In this document: one piece after another, positions 14,209 through 21,658 of the stretch | How positions within the stretch are numbered: position 1 is the first letter of the stretch | Layout: the number at the start of each line of letters is the position of its first letter | Assembly: GCA_905203995.1 (NCBI GenBank) | Contig: CAJKXZ010000017.1 | Span: 1-21,710, forward strand | Origin: an uncultured Methanomassiliicoccus sp. | GTDB lineage: Archaea; Thermoplasmatota; Thermoplasmata; Methanomassiliicoccales; Methanomassiliicoccaceae | Direction: 5' to 3' | DNA length: 21,710 nucleotides | The notes under the pieces: generated by a model | Told to the model about the DNA's origin: nothing | What the model saw: only the letters and a program-made list of their open reading frames with translations | Databases searched by the model: none | Translations under genes and position numbers: made by a program

Positions 14209-14230
14209 GTGCACTAAATAGTTTATGCAC
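14209..14230. promoter_or_regulatory. Palindrome in the promoter of the unknown membrane gene
   Basis: The arms GTGCA(C)TAAA and TTTATGCAC pair around TAG with one bulged base. The element lies between a TATA-like CTTAAAAG (minus strand, about 14232-14239) and the ATG at 14190, near the predicted start. It is a candidate operator for an unidentified regulator. Confidence 0.45.
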
Positions 14231-14360
14231 TTTTAAGTATGAATTACCTTCAAAATAAATAACGGAACGGGAAATACTCTCTTCGTACAATCTTTTATTT
14301 TTTTGTGAAGTCCGTTACTCTCGGCAACAGTAAATTCACGTTAGCTTGACTTCCTTAGAG

Positions 14361-14391
14361 AAATAAATAAAAGGAGATCTCTGGCGAGATC
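14361..14391 (-). terminator. Terminator after gatB
   Basis: On the minus strand GATCTC and GAGATC pair around a 4-base loop (14376-14391), followed by TCCTTTTATTTATTTC. The stem overlaps the gatB stop codon. Confidence 0.75.
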
Positions 14392-15736
14392 AGTTCCTGC
14401 TTTCCAGTTCTTTTTTGGTTTTTTCCGCAATTTCTTGTGAAGAGAAGAGACCTTTGGTTTCTTTCATCACGCGGCCGATGATGAAGTTAGCTGCTTTGGG
14501 ATTAGTTTTGTAATCAGCAACTACTTCCGGATGCTCATCAGCCAGCTGAGCAATCAGCTGTTCGACGTCAACATCGGTGGCTGCGTTAGCCGTCATCTCT
14601 TTGCCTTTAGCGAGGGCTTCAATGCGCAGTTTAGCTTCACTGTCCGTCATTGTCCCTTCCGCAGCGGCTACGACTGTTTCGATCAGCGTGCTGCGCAGTT
14701 CGGAGGACATTCTTTCCTGCAGTCCTTTCCAGCGGGAAGACAAAGCACCCTGTGACCAGCTGGCTGCTTTCTCTGCTCCGATCTTCGCGGCTAATTCTTC
14801 AAAGAGATCAGCGAGATCCCAGGAGGTTGCCACGAGTTGTTTGGCAGTGGCGAATGGCAGACCGTACTCTTTCTCCAAGCGCTTGGCGCGGGTAAGCGGT
14901 GTTTCCGGGATCTGCAGGGCCGCCGCCATGTCGGTAATTACATACGTGCCTAAATCTGGCTCACCGATGTAACCATAGTCCTCTTCAAACTCTTTCTCAC
15001 GGCCCGGGGTGGTGACACCCCGTTCCTCATCAAAGTGCCGGGTTTCACGAACGATCTTCTTTTTGGCGGCGAGCATCTTGGTCTGGCGGATCACTTCAAA
15101 CTTCAGCGCCCGTTCGACATTCTTCACCCCGGTGACGTTCTTGACTTCCACTCTTTCCGTACCGACGGAAATGTTGGTATCGACTCTCATCGTCTGTTCT
15201 TGTCCGGAGACGCCGATTAACCGCCGCAGTTCAGTCATCAGGCTGGTCAGGAATTCCCGTGCTTCCGCCGGCGAGCTCATGTCGGGAGCGGTGACGATTT
15301 CTACTAAAGGAATACCTGAACGGTCATAATCAATCAAAGCTAATTCCGCCCCGGCTTTACCGACCCGCTTGATCCGGCCGGGATCCTCTTCGATATGTAC
15401 GCGGTTGATGTGAATTTCTTTTCCGTTGACTACAAAAACTCCGTCGGTACCGACCGGCGATTCATACTGCGTTGTCTGGAAGTTTTTCGGCAGATCGGGA
15501 TAGAAGTAGGTCTTTCTTGAAAACCAGATTCTCTCAGTAATGGTGCAGCCTAAGAACTTAGCGATGAGAATGCCCATTTCCAAGGCTTTGCGGTTAAGTG
15601 CCGGCTTGGAACCGGGGAAACCTAAGCAGACCGGGCAGATGGCACTGTTCGGGCCGTTTTCACTGCTGGTGGGGCAGGAGCAGAAGAGCTTACTCTTCGT
15701 CGGCAGCTGTACATGTACTTCTAAACCAATCTTCAT
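14390..15736 (-). CDS. gatB: Asp/Glu-tRNA amidotransferase subunit B
   Basis: The 448-residue protein is GatB, the kinase and transamidase subunit that activates Asp-tRNA-Asn (or Glu-tRNA-Gln) with ATP and accepts ammonia from GatA. It begins with the family signature KIGLEVHVQLPTKSKLFCSC. C19, C21, C34 and C37 form the probable zinc site. Conserved blocks follow: FYPDLPKNFQTTQYE, INRVHIEEDPGR, DYDRSGIPLVEIVT. The C-terminal tRNA-binding YqeY-like tail (about 300-448) ends with NFIIGRVMKET. Its ATG overlaps the gatA stop (ATGA), so it is translationally coupled as the last gene of gatCAB. Asn is the likelier product here because the nearby AspRS looks non-discriminating, and archaea usually make Gln-tRNA with GatDE. 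Confidence 0.97.
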   Translation of the reverse strand: MKIGLEVHVQLPTKSKLFCSCPTSSENGPNSAICPVCLGFPGSKPALNRKALEMGILIAKFLGCTITERIWFSRKTYFYPDLPKNFQTTQYESPVGTDGVFVVNGKEIHINRVHIEEDPGRIKRVGKAGAELALIDYDRSGIPLVEIVTAPDMSSPAEAREFLTSLMTELRRLIGVSGQEQTMRVDTNISVGTERVEVKNVTGVKNVERALKFEVIRQTKMLAAKKKIVRETRHFDEERGVTTPGREKEFEEDYGYIGEPDLGTYVITDMAAALQIPETPLTRAKRLEKEYGLPFATAKQLVATSWDLADLFEELAAKIGAEKAASWSQGALSSRWKGLQERMSSELRSTLIETVVAAAEGTMTDSEAKLRIEALAKGKEMTANAATDVDVEQLIAQLADEHPEVVADYKTNPKAANFIIGRVMKETKGLFSSQEIAEKTKKELESRN

Positions 15737-17038
15737 AAGCTCACCTCCGGAAAGATGTATTCTGAGTTAGCTTCCCAGTTCTCGGCAAACTCCACTAATT
15801 TACCTTCCTGCCACTGTGCGGCCACGGCCTGCAGGCCGATCGGCAGTCCTTGGTGGTAACCGCAGGGTACTGAAACATGTGGCATGCCGGTAAGGTTAGG
15901 CGGAACGGTCAGGAAATCAGCCTGATAGATTTCCAACGGCGCCATGGCGGCAATTTCGTCAAAACGCTTAGGCAGGAAAGGCATCGTTGGGCTGACCACG
16001 GCATCACATTCCGCGAAGATCTTGTTGTATTCGCTGATGATCAGCTGCCGCACCTGCAGGGCCTTCATGTAATATTTGTTACGGAAACCGACCATTCGGG
16101 AGAAAGTTCCCAGCAGCACCCGGCGCTTGGCTTCTTCCCCGAAGTCGGCTGAACGAGTCTTGGCAAAGAATTCATTGAAACTCTTGTCAAAGTCTTCATT
16201 GCGGACGCCGAAGCGCATGCCGCAGTAACGTGCCAGGTTAGTCGAAGCTTCGGAAGTAGCCAGGATGTAATAAGCAGAAATGGCGTATTTCAGCGAAGGC
16301 ATGCTGAGCCGGCGGACTTTGATGCCGAGATCCGCTAGTTTCTGCAAGGCTTCGTTAAAGCATTTCTCTACTTCCGGGCTGAGATTCTGGGTCAGCTCTG
16401 CTGGTACGGCTACTTCGGCAACTTTGCCGCTCATGTCTAAAGCCGGCTGTGCACAGGAAGTCGGATCGCGCTCATCCTTACCGGAGATTACCGGCAGGAA
16501 CTGGCGGACGTCGGCGGCGGTGCGTGAAAGAATACCCACTTTGTCCAATGAGTTACCGTAATCAATCAGACCGTAACGGGAAACACGGCCGTAAGTCGGA
16601 GTAAAGCCGACCACCCCGCAGAAGGAAGCCGGACAGGCAATGGAACCGCCGGTACTGACCCCTAAAGCTACGTGACCCGGCAGGAGACAGGCTGCTGCCG
16701 CCGCCGGAAGACCCGCCGCAGCTGCGCTCGGGATCAAAAGGATTCTTAGGAACGCCGTAGGCCGAATTAACACTGAAGGTACCGAAACCAAACTCATCCA
16801 TGTTGGTTTTGCCGATCAGCAGTCCGCCCTCGTCCCTCATCTTTTTGACGGCGGTAGCATCAACCGGCGGCCGGTAGCCATCGAGAATTTTACTGCCGGC
16901 GCGGGCCTGAAATTCCGTAGAGCAGAGATTATCTTTGGCAGAGAAGTGAAAACGGTAGTCATCCGTAGCCGCTTCTGCCAGCCGCTCGGCAAAGACTTCG
17001 TGCCGGTCGGCTATTGTCAGATACTCCGCTAATTTCAT
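15733..17038 (-). CDS. gatA: Asp/Glu-tRNA amidotransferase subunit A, split by a one-base frameshift
   Basis: GatA releases ammonia from glutamine for GatB. The sequence holds all of GatA but in two frames. The first frame starts at 17038 (MKLAEYLTIADRHEVF), carries the catalytic Lys35 (FSAKDN) and reaches GGSSGG with the cis-Ser. The second frame resumes with AAACLLPGHVALG and contains the nucleophile motif STGGSIACPASFCGV and the rest of the enzyme to 15733. The switch falls in a (GGC)3 tract at about 16697-16705, equal to one extra base (or two missing). Left unread, the first frame runs on as junk to 16562. Both joins fit: the ATG overlaps the gatC stop and the TGA overlaps the gatB ATG. 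An error or recent mutation is likelier than programmed shifting. Corrected length is about 434 residues. Confidence 0.9.
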
Positions 17039-17313
17039 ATGACCCGCGGCCCCCTGACACGGTCATCAACTGTCTGCAGAAGTTCCCGCAGCACCGCCGG
17101 ATCAATCTCCAAATGCGCTTCATCGTCCCGCAGGATATTCTCTACCTGTACCGGGTTAAAATCAAAACGCTCACATTCCGGAGCTTCATCCAGAATTGAG
17201 AAGGCTTCCAGGATCTCTTCTAAGTCCTCGGCATAGCCTTTTAACTCTTCTTCAGTGAGATTTATGCGGGCTACTTTTGCCACGCGCTCTACGGTCTTCA
17301 GGTCAATTGCCAT
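17035..17313 (-). CDS. gatC: Asp/Glu-tRNA amidotransferase subunit C
   Basis: The 92-residue protein is GatC, the small belt subunit that wraps around GatA and stabilises its contact with GatB. The N-terminal helix (VERVAKVARINLTEEELKGY) and the DLEEILEAFSILDE segment are typical; family proteins are about 90-100 residues long. I chose the ATG at 17313 because it gives MAIDLKTVERVAKVA and has a GAGGT ribosome site eight bases upstream. An in-frame ATG at 17367 lies before the predicted transcript start and adds unconserved residues. The stop overlaps the gatA ATG by four bases (ATGA). It is the first gene of the gatCAB operon. Confidence 0.95.
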   Translation of the reverse strand: MAIDLKTVERVAKVARINLTEEELKGYAEDLEEILEAFSILDEAPECERFDFNPVQVENILRDDEAHLEIDPAVLRELLQTVDDRVRGPRVI

Positions 17314-17373
17314 TAATGATACCTCAGGAAATTCTGCACTGGGGGTGCGGCCTTTGCGAGAACACATAATTCC

Positions 17374-17383
17374 TAATATATTT
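17374..17383 (-). promoter_or_regulatory. TATA box of the gatCAB operon
   Basis: The minus strand reads AAATATATTA. It predicts a start near 17352, a leader of about 39 bases, and so supports the gatC ATG at 17313. Confidence 0.6.
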
Positions 17384-17448
17384 GTACTCTGCCCCGTGCG
17401 CAGGCATGATCTGAACTGCTGCTTTTTTGCCGGCTTCTGATTATCCGC

Positions 17449-18222
17449 TCACAGATAACGGACATCTAATTTTTTACGTGGTGCTGAACGGAGAAACTCC
17501 ACGTCTGGATAGCCGAGCACCAAAGTCATCGCCACCCGTTTGCCTTTAGGCACCTGCAGTGCTTTTTTGATTTTACGCGAGTTATTCGCGGCCGTTGTGA
17601 AAAAGCCGCTGAACAGCACTCCGAGACCATGCGCTTCCGCGACAAATTCCATATTCTGGGCCGCCAGAAGGCCGTTGGTTTTGTCGGCAGCCAGAATCAC
17701 AATGGCCAGCGGCGCGTTGAAAAAGAAGAAGTGATCATCAATCTTATTGTTCTTAGATAACGGGCTGACTAAATCGGCGAACGGTTTCATTCTTCTAAAG
17801 AGACGGACTGCCAGCGCTTCTACAGCCTCTTTCTCTTGATCCAGCACGACAAAGGATACATCCTGGCTGTTTTTGGCGGTGTGCGTCAGCCGGCCGGCTT
17901 CGAGAATCTGAGCCAGTACTTCTGAAGGAATTTTCTGCTCCTTGAAGCGCCGAATACTGCGCCGGAAACGAATGACGTCCAGAACATCTTCCGGATTCAG
18001 CCGCAGGTCTTTGCGCTTGGCCAAGGGCTCTTCCTCACAACCGCGGAGAGTGACGGCATCCTGGGGACAAACCGCTACACATTGCCCGCATCGCAGACAG
18101 TCGTCAAAGAGCGTTTCCGCTTTTTTGTTATTTATTGTTAGATTATGCGCCACACAGACTTTCGCACATTTTCCGCAGCCGATACATGTGTCCTGGTTAA
18201 TCAGTACTTGCTGTTCGGTCAT
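17449..18222 (-). CDS. Nitroreductase-family protein with N-terminal 2x[4Fe-4S] ferredoxin domain
   Basis: The 257-residue protein fuses a two-cluster ferredoxin domain to an FMN-dependent nitroreductase domain. Cluster ligands are C13, C16, C19, C23 (CIGCGKCAKVC) and C42, C45, C48, C52-Pro (CLRCGQCVAVCP). The nitroreductase part begins with FRRSIRRF at about 86-93, the FMN phosphate contact, and ends with MTLVLGYPDVEF. Such fusions are widespread in anaerobes and probably take electrons from ferredoxin to reduce nitro- or quinone-like compounds. The real substrate is unknown. I chose the ATG at 18222 because GGGAG lies five bases upstream and the cluster domain starts soon after. An in-frame ATG at 18252 would add ten residues. 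Confidence 0.93.
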   Translation of the reverse strand: MTEQQVLINQDTCIGCGKCAKVCVAHNLTINNKKAETLFDDCLRCGQCVAVCPQDAVTLRGCEEEPLAKRKDLRLNPEDVLDVIRFRRSIRRFKEQKIPSEVLAQILEAGRLTHTAKNSQDVSFVVLDQEKEAVEALAVRLFRRMKPFADLVSPLSKNNKIDDHFFFFNAPLAIVILAADKTNGLLAAQNMEFVAEAHGLGVLFSGFFTTAANNSRKIKKALQVPKGKRVAMTLVLGYPDVEFLRSAPRKKLDVRYL

Positions 18223-18321
18223 TACCGCTCCCACCGTCCCGCTTACGAGCATAACATCGACAAAGAGGCTTATTACTCTTTGCGCTTTTTTACTCGTCAG
18301 TGTGTATTTACCAACGCTAAT

Positions 18322-18363
18322 AAAAAAAATCCAGCACTGCCGTTGAGCTCGCTGGCAGTGCTG
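18322..18363 (-). terminator. Terminator after the ribbon-helix-helix gene
   Basis: A perfect 10-bp stem (CAGCACTGCC with GGCAGTGCTG, 12-base loop, 18332-18363) is followed on the minus strand by eight T (18322-18329). It separates the RHH gene from the nitroreductase gene. Confidence 0.85.
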
Positions 18364-18393
18364 TTAAGGTCTAAAAGTTTTAGCAAAGTGTTT

Positions 18394-18612
18394 TTAAGAT
18401 TTTTCCTGTTCCAGTGCTTTTTCCCGGAGCACACATTCGCGTTCGCGTAACTCCTGCTCGCGGGTCTGTTCCATCATACACCGTGCACACCAGACTAACG
18501 TCTCACTGCGGCTGGTGAATTTTTTCTTTTTGACAAATCTGTCGAATTCCTCAAGCAGATCTTGAGAAAAAGTCGTCTTAATTTGTACCTTTTTTTGACC
18601 ATCTCTAGCCAT
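18394..18612 (-). CDS. Ribbon-helix-helix (CopG-like) DNA-binding protein
   Basis: The 72-residue protein has an RHH domain at about 8-50. The DNA-contacting strand is KKVQIKTTF, followed by helix 1 (QDLLEEFDRFVKKKKF) and helix 2 (SRSETLVWCARCMMEQ). The C-terminal third (TREQELRERECVLREKALEQ) is a highly charged probable coiled coil. RHH proteins bind as dimers or higher oligomers to short inverted or direct repeats and often control their own gene. There is no partner toxin gene next to it, and it lacks the long nickel-binding C-terminal domain of NikR. An inverted repeat six bases before its ATG is a likely site of self-regulation. The CxxC (C42, C45) in helix 2 is an unusual touch. Confidence 0.85.
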   Translation of the reverse strand: MARDGQKKVQIKTTFSQDLLEEFDRFVKKKKFTSRSETLVWCARCMMEQTREQELRERECVLREKALEQEKS

Positions 18613-18614
18613 GT

Positions 18615-18637
18615 TTTGGGACTAATATCGTCCAAAG
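18615..18637. promoter_or_regulatory. Inverted repeat before the ribbon-helix-helix gene
   Basis: Arms TTTGG(G)AC and GTCCAAA pair around TAATATC, with one bulged base; the inner GGAC/GTCC arms (18619-18622 and 18630-18633) are perfect. It lies just before the ATG at 18612 and would overlap the transcript start if the AATAATATTG at about 18664-18675 is the TATA box. It suits autoregulation. Confidence 0.45.
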
Positions 18638-18782
18638 CTTAACTTTCACTCCTGTTTAATTTACCTCAATATTATTTTTGTTTGAAAAATATTTTTTTTG
18701 AAAGAGGTCTTACTCAGGCAACTTAGCAATAATTTGGCGATACGGTCTTAACCATCCTTCTGCCTATTGGCTTTTGATAAAT

Positions 18783-19250
18783 ATGCCCTGTGGTGAAAAA
18801 GATAAGAAATGCTGCCAACCAGCCAACGCTTGTTCTGCCGCCGGCGGTCCACACTCCGCCAGTCAAGAGCAGGCTGACAAAGCCGTCGAAGAAATGAAGA
18901 ATTGTATGGGCGGCTATGTGCCCTGCGCCCTTGATCATATTCGGCAGTACTATCCGGATCTGGCAGTAACCATCAAAGAGATGGATAAAGTGCTGATGGA
19001 AGACGGGGCTTTAGACCGCAAGACCAAACGCCTGATTGCGTTAGCCTGTGTAGCTGTGAGAATGTGTGAAGACTGTGTTTATCCGCAGGCCCGGGTCGCT
19101 GCTAATTACGGCGCTACCAGCGAGGAAATCCTCGAAGCTATGCACGTGGCGGTTGTCGTCGGCGGTGTGCCTTCCTGGTCTATGGCTAAAAAAGGTCTTA
19201 CACAGATTTTAGAAGAACTCAAGGCTGAAAAGGAACAATCTTCGGAGTAA
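18783..19250 (+). CDS. Carboxymuconolactone-decarboxylase/AhpD-like protein with cysteine-rich N-terminus
   Basis: The 155-residue protein has the all-helical CMD/AhpD fold. The core runs from LDRKTKRLIALACVAVRMCEDC to EEILEAMHVAVVVGG (about 77-130). The redox pair C95-x2-C98 is present, but the His that usually follows four residues later is Gln102. The N-terminus adds further cysteines (C3, C10, C11, C17, then C41 and C48), which may bind a metal or take part in disulfide chemistry. AhpD-like proteins act as thiol reductases or peroxidases in the cytosol. The ATG at 18783 seems best; a TTG three codons earlier is possible. No ribosome site is visible, so initiation may be leaderless. It is divergent from the RHH gene. 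Confidence 0.88.
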   Translation: MPCGEKDKKCCQPANACSAAGGPHSASQEQADKAVEEMKNCMGGYVPCALDHIRQYYPDLAVTIKEMDKVLMEDGALDRKTKRLIALACVAVRMCEDCVYPQARVAANYGATSEEILEAMHVAVVVGGVPSWSMAKKGLTQILEELKAEKEQSSE

Positions 19251-19277
19251 GAGCCTTTATTAACTTCTATAAATAAA

Positions 19278-19301
19278 TGTTGCTTCCACGCAGCATTTTT
19301 T
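19278..19301 (+). terminator. Terminator after the CMD-family gene
   Basis: TGTTGC and GCAGCA form a 6-bp stem (one wobble pair) with a 6-base loop, followed by six T (19296-19301). Confidence 0.7.
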
Positions 19302-19334
19302 CCTTCTTATAAGCAGAAAGTTTATTTCCAAAGC

Positions 19335-19342
19335 AATTTATT
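19335..19342 (+). promoter_or_regulatory. TATA-like box of the TPR gene
   Basis: AATTTATT is centred about 26 bases before the ATG at 19364, so the transcript would start at or next to the ATG (leaderless). No ribosome site is present, which agrees. Confidence 0.45.
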
Positions 19343-19363
19343 GGCTTCTTAACGTGATAATTT

Positions 19364-19861
19364 ATGGAAGACGTTGAGAAGCTCATTAAACAGGCTAACC
19401 AGTTGCTTGAAAAAGAGGAGTTTGCCAAAGCCATGTCTAAATTCGACAAGGCTGCTAAAACCGACCCGACTAACGCGGAAGCCTGGTTCGGCAAAGCGGA
19501 AGCCGCCATTCTGGTGCCCAAGGCTAAACTGGAAGACATTATGGAAGCTTACAACAAAGCCGCTGAGTTAGATCCGAAAAATCCTCTCTACCAAAGCAGC
19601 ATGGGTTCCTTCTGTATTGATGCCGGTCTTTTTGATGAAGCGGAAGCAGCGTATTCCAAAGCCGCGGAAATTGATCCTGACAACGCTCCCTATTATTTCT
19701 CGGAATATGGTGTCGAGTTGTTCAAGCGGGCGCCCATTGTTTTGGAAGACACCATGGATGACGCCACGGAAGAAATGATTATGAAAAAATCTCTGCGTTT
19801 CCTTTTAAAATCCATCGGCCTCGAAGAAATCGATGCTCTGGAACTTTTACAGAGAAAGTAA
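19364..19861 (+). CDS. Tetratricopeptide-repeat protein
   Basis: The 165-residue protein consists mainly of TPR helices. Repeat 1 spans about 4-37 (ANQLLEKEEFAKAMSKFDKA, then KTDPTNAEAW), repeat 2 about 38-75 (AYNKAAELDPKNP) and repeat 3 about 76-110 (GLFDEAEAAYSKAAEIDPDN). A helical C-terminal segment (about 125-165) caps the array. No signal peptide or membrane helix is present, so it is cytosolic. TPR arrays bind other proteins; the partner is not indicated. The gene stops four bases before the convergent end of the phosphatase gene, and has its own promoter behind the CMD gene's terminator. Confidence 0.92.
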   Translation: MEDVEKLIKQANQLLEKEEFAKAMSKFDKAAKTDPTNAEAWFGKAEAAILVPKAKLEDIMEAYNKAAELDPKNPLYQSSMGSFCIDAGLFDEAEAAYSKAAEIDPDNAPYYFSEYGVELFKRAPIVLEDTMDDATEEMIMKKSLRFLLKSIGLEEIDALELLQRK

Positions 19862-19865
19862 GGTT

Positions 19866-20537
19866 TTACAGCAGACCTAGTCTGCCCAAACCTTCTAAAA
19901 CCCCGGCCCCGTATTTTTTCTGACAACAATAATCAGCACTGGCGGCGGCCGCGGCGGAGGCATTGGCTACGGCAATGCCATAACCACATTCCTGCAGCAT
20001 TTCTTTATCGTTATCCGCATCGCCGATGGCTACGATCTCGGCCATCTCGATGTTTAAAATTTCTGCGATCTTGCGTACGCCGGCAGCCTTTGTCTGTCCT
20101 TTGTTAAGCAAGTGAATGGCGAAGCCCGTTTCTTCAATTTTAATCTCAAAATCTTTCAAAGCTGCGCGTACCTGCTGAAGATCCATGCTGTTGTCTAATG
20201 AAACAGCACTTAAACGCCACTGATCAGAAAATAAGCGTTTTACCGGCATCAGCGTTTGTAAATGTGCTAACGCCTGCTGCGGCAGTTCGTTGCTGAAAAG
20301 CTGGTAGATTTCTTTTTGATAACTTACCGCCCCGCCGTTTTCGGCAATGAGCGGACCGCGGAGCCCGCTGTAGTGGGCAACGGCATAGGCTACGGGAATG
20401 ACATTGCCGGAAGCAATGCAAACCTGAATACCTTGTTTTTGAAGTTCCCGCAGGGCGCTGATCGTCTGCAGGTCAAGCAGTTGGTTTTTATCAGTCAGAG
20501 TGCCGTCGATATCCGTTACGATTGCTTTTACTTTCAA
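19866..20537 (-). CDS. Phosphoglycolate phosphatase, archaeal type (HAD superfamily)
   Basis: The 223-residue HAD-IIB protein matches the archaeal phosphoglycolate phosphatase family (Thermoplasma TA0175 type), which hydrolyses 2-phosphoglycolate and clears this toxic by-product. Motif I is DIDGTLTD with nucleophile Asp9 and acid/base Asp11. Motif II is the Ser of IASGN (residue 43). The motif III lysine is in KGQTKAAG (about 150), and motif IV is GDADND (173-177). A cap domain lies between about 80 and 150. The start is a TTG at 20537, directly after the mptA stop with one base between. A GAGG lies a little upstream, so it is probably translated by coupling. Other small phosphates could be substrates in vivo. 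Confidence 0.92.
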   Translation of the reverse strand: MKVKAIVTDIDGTLTDKNQLLDLQTISALRELQKQGIQVCIASGNVIPVAYAVAHYSGLRGPLIAENGGAVSYQKEIYQLFSNELPQQALAHLQTLMPVKRLFSDQWRLSAVSLDNSMDLQQVRAALKDFEIKIEETGFAIHLLNKGQTKAAGVRKIAEILNIEMAEIVAIGDADNDKEMLQECGYGIAVANASAAAAASADYCCQKKYGAGVLEGLGRLGLL

Positions 20538-20538
20538 T

Positions 20539-21420
20539 TCACTTCCGCCTCAGTTCTCCGAGTGTGGCAGTACGTTCTGCGAACGCATTATGCTTGTGAA
20601 TTGATTCTTCGCTCTCGCTTCTTATAGTTATGTTGACGGAGTCTGGCAGGTCGGCATATTTTTCAACGAATTTCATTAAGATGGTACGAACCACATCTTC
20701 CACGAATTTAGGGTTCTGGTGGGCGCGGAGAACGACTGCGGCCTCATCATCTCTTTTGAGCAGTTCGTGGGTTGATGAGGAGAACGAGCTCTCCAGCAGG
20801 TCAATCATGCCGTCGACTTCCACGTCACATTCCTCCGGTGTTTCAACAATGAGGGTAGCAACGTTACGCTGATTGTGCGTAATGACCGGCAGATCATCGG
20901 CAAAAACTACTGCGCCTTTATGCAGTTCACGAACCGTTTCCATGGCGCAGGGACAGGCGGTCATGCCGACCACCTGCACGCCGATGGTTTTTTTCAGTGG
21001 TTCCGAACCGTTGCTTATCGACTTGGCAAGTATCTTAAAAGTCTCGAGTGTTTTCTTTCCGCTGGGTCCGGGACGTTCAGTAAAGTATTCCGCCGCCATG
21101 TTGACTTCGGCGTAAGTGGCGTATTCGTGTTTAAGGCGGAGCATATGGCAGATCTCCGCGGCGACTACTTCAATACCCTGCGCGGGTGTCTGCAGGGTGC
21201 CGTTGATAACTTCATTAATTGCTTCCAGATTGCGGGAAAGGTGTGAACCTTTCTGCGTTGGAGGCAGATCTACGAATACATCAATGTTGCAGAACAAAGT
21301 GGTAACTCGGCCTGCACGGGACACTTTAATCGGCTTGCGGACATTGGTTACCCCGACTCTCGTCAGCAGATAACTGTCATCAAGCCTGCGGTTCTGAACG
21401 TCACTCTTAATGATAACCAC
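20539..21420 (-). CDS. mptA: GTP cyclohydrolase IV (MptA), methanopterin biosynthesis
   Basis: The 293-residue protein is MptA, the Fe(II)-dependent GTP cyclohydrolase of the COG1469/FolE2 family. It converts GTP to 7,8-dihydroneopterin 2',3'-cyclic phosphate, the first step toward tetrahydromethanopterin. Family marks are SYLLTRVGVTNVRKPIKV (16-33), PPTQKGSHLSRN (53-64), the GIEVVAAEICHMLRLKH helix, the ERPGPSGKKTLET loop and GMTACPCAM with C156 and C158. The likely metal ligands (a His and a Cys of these motifs) are present. The start is a GTG at 21420. It is supported by the TATA box, which puts the transcript start about eight bases upstream. The phosphatase gene follows after one base. 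Confidence 0.94.
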   Translation of the reverse strand: MVIIKSDVQNRRLDDSYLLTRVGVTNVRKPIKVSRAGRVTTLFCNIDVFVDLPPTQKGSHLSRNLEAINEVINGTLQTPAQGIEVVAAEICHMLRLKHEYATYAEVNMAAEYFTERPGPSGKKTLETFKILAKSISNGSEPLKKTIGVQVVGMTACPCAMETVRELHKGAVVFADDLPVITHNQRNVATLIVETPEECDVEVDGMIDLLESSFSSSTHELLKRDDEAAVVLRAHQNPKFVEDVVRTILMKFVEKYADLPDSVNITIRSESEESIHKHNAFAERTATLGELRRK

Positions 21421-21448
21421 CTTTACGAGAGTGCGATAATCTTGACCT

Positions 21449-21458
21449 CTATATATTA
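21449..21458 (-). promoter_or_regulatory. TATA box of mptA
   Basis: The minus strand reads TAATATATAG, the same core as before glnA. It predicts a start near 21428, with a leader of about eight bases before the GTG at 21420. Confidence 0.65.
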
Positions 21459-21543
21459 TGCGTACCTACGCATCTAGACTGTATGTTTAGGACTTTCAGC
21501 ATTTTCTTACTCCTGTAAAATCAGCTAATCAGCAGCGACTACA

Positions 21544-21577
21544 ATCGTTAATAGTTTTCATATAGTAGCTTAACGAT
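21544..21577. repeat. Inverted repeat upstream of the last gene
   Basis: Perfect 8-bp arms ATCGTTAA (21544-21551) and TTAACGAT (21570-21577) are separated by 18 bases that include CATATAG. They lie about 80-115 bases before the ATG at 21659 and upstream of its likely TATA box. This may be a regulator site or part of a hairpin. Confidence 0.5.
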
Positions 21578-21592
21578 AGTACCATTAATTCT

Positions 21593-21604
21593 TCAGAATA
21601 TATT
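21593..21604 (+). promoter_or_regulatory. Likely TATA box of the last gene
   Basis: CAGAATATATTT at this place predicts a start near 21625 and a leader of about 34 bases with a strong ribosome site. A closer TAATATTTG (21626-21634) would leave almost no leader and is less likely. Confidence 0.4.
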
Positions 21605-21658
21605 TCATACGATTATTTCAACAAGTAATATTTGAAACTAAGAAGGAGAGTCATCATC

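Noticed and set aside
16692..16710. Programmed ribosomal frameshift in gatA
   Set aside because: The tract (GGC)3 is not a known slippery site, and no stimulatory hairpin or stop codon at the shift is seen. An indel error or mutation is simpler, so it is kept only as a minor option.
16562..16797. Separate start for the second half of GatA at 16797
   Set aside because: The residues before AAACLLPGH in that frame are out-of-frame readings of the first half; the true protein joins the two frames.
18394..18612. NikR nickel regulator or antitoxin of a toxin pair
   Set aside because: It lacks the NikR metal-binding C-terminal domain, and neither neighbour is a toxin-like gene.
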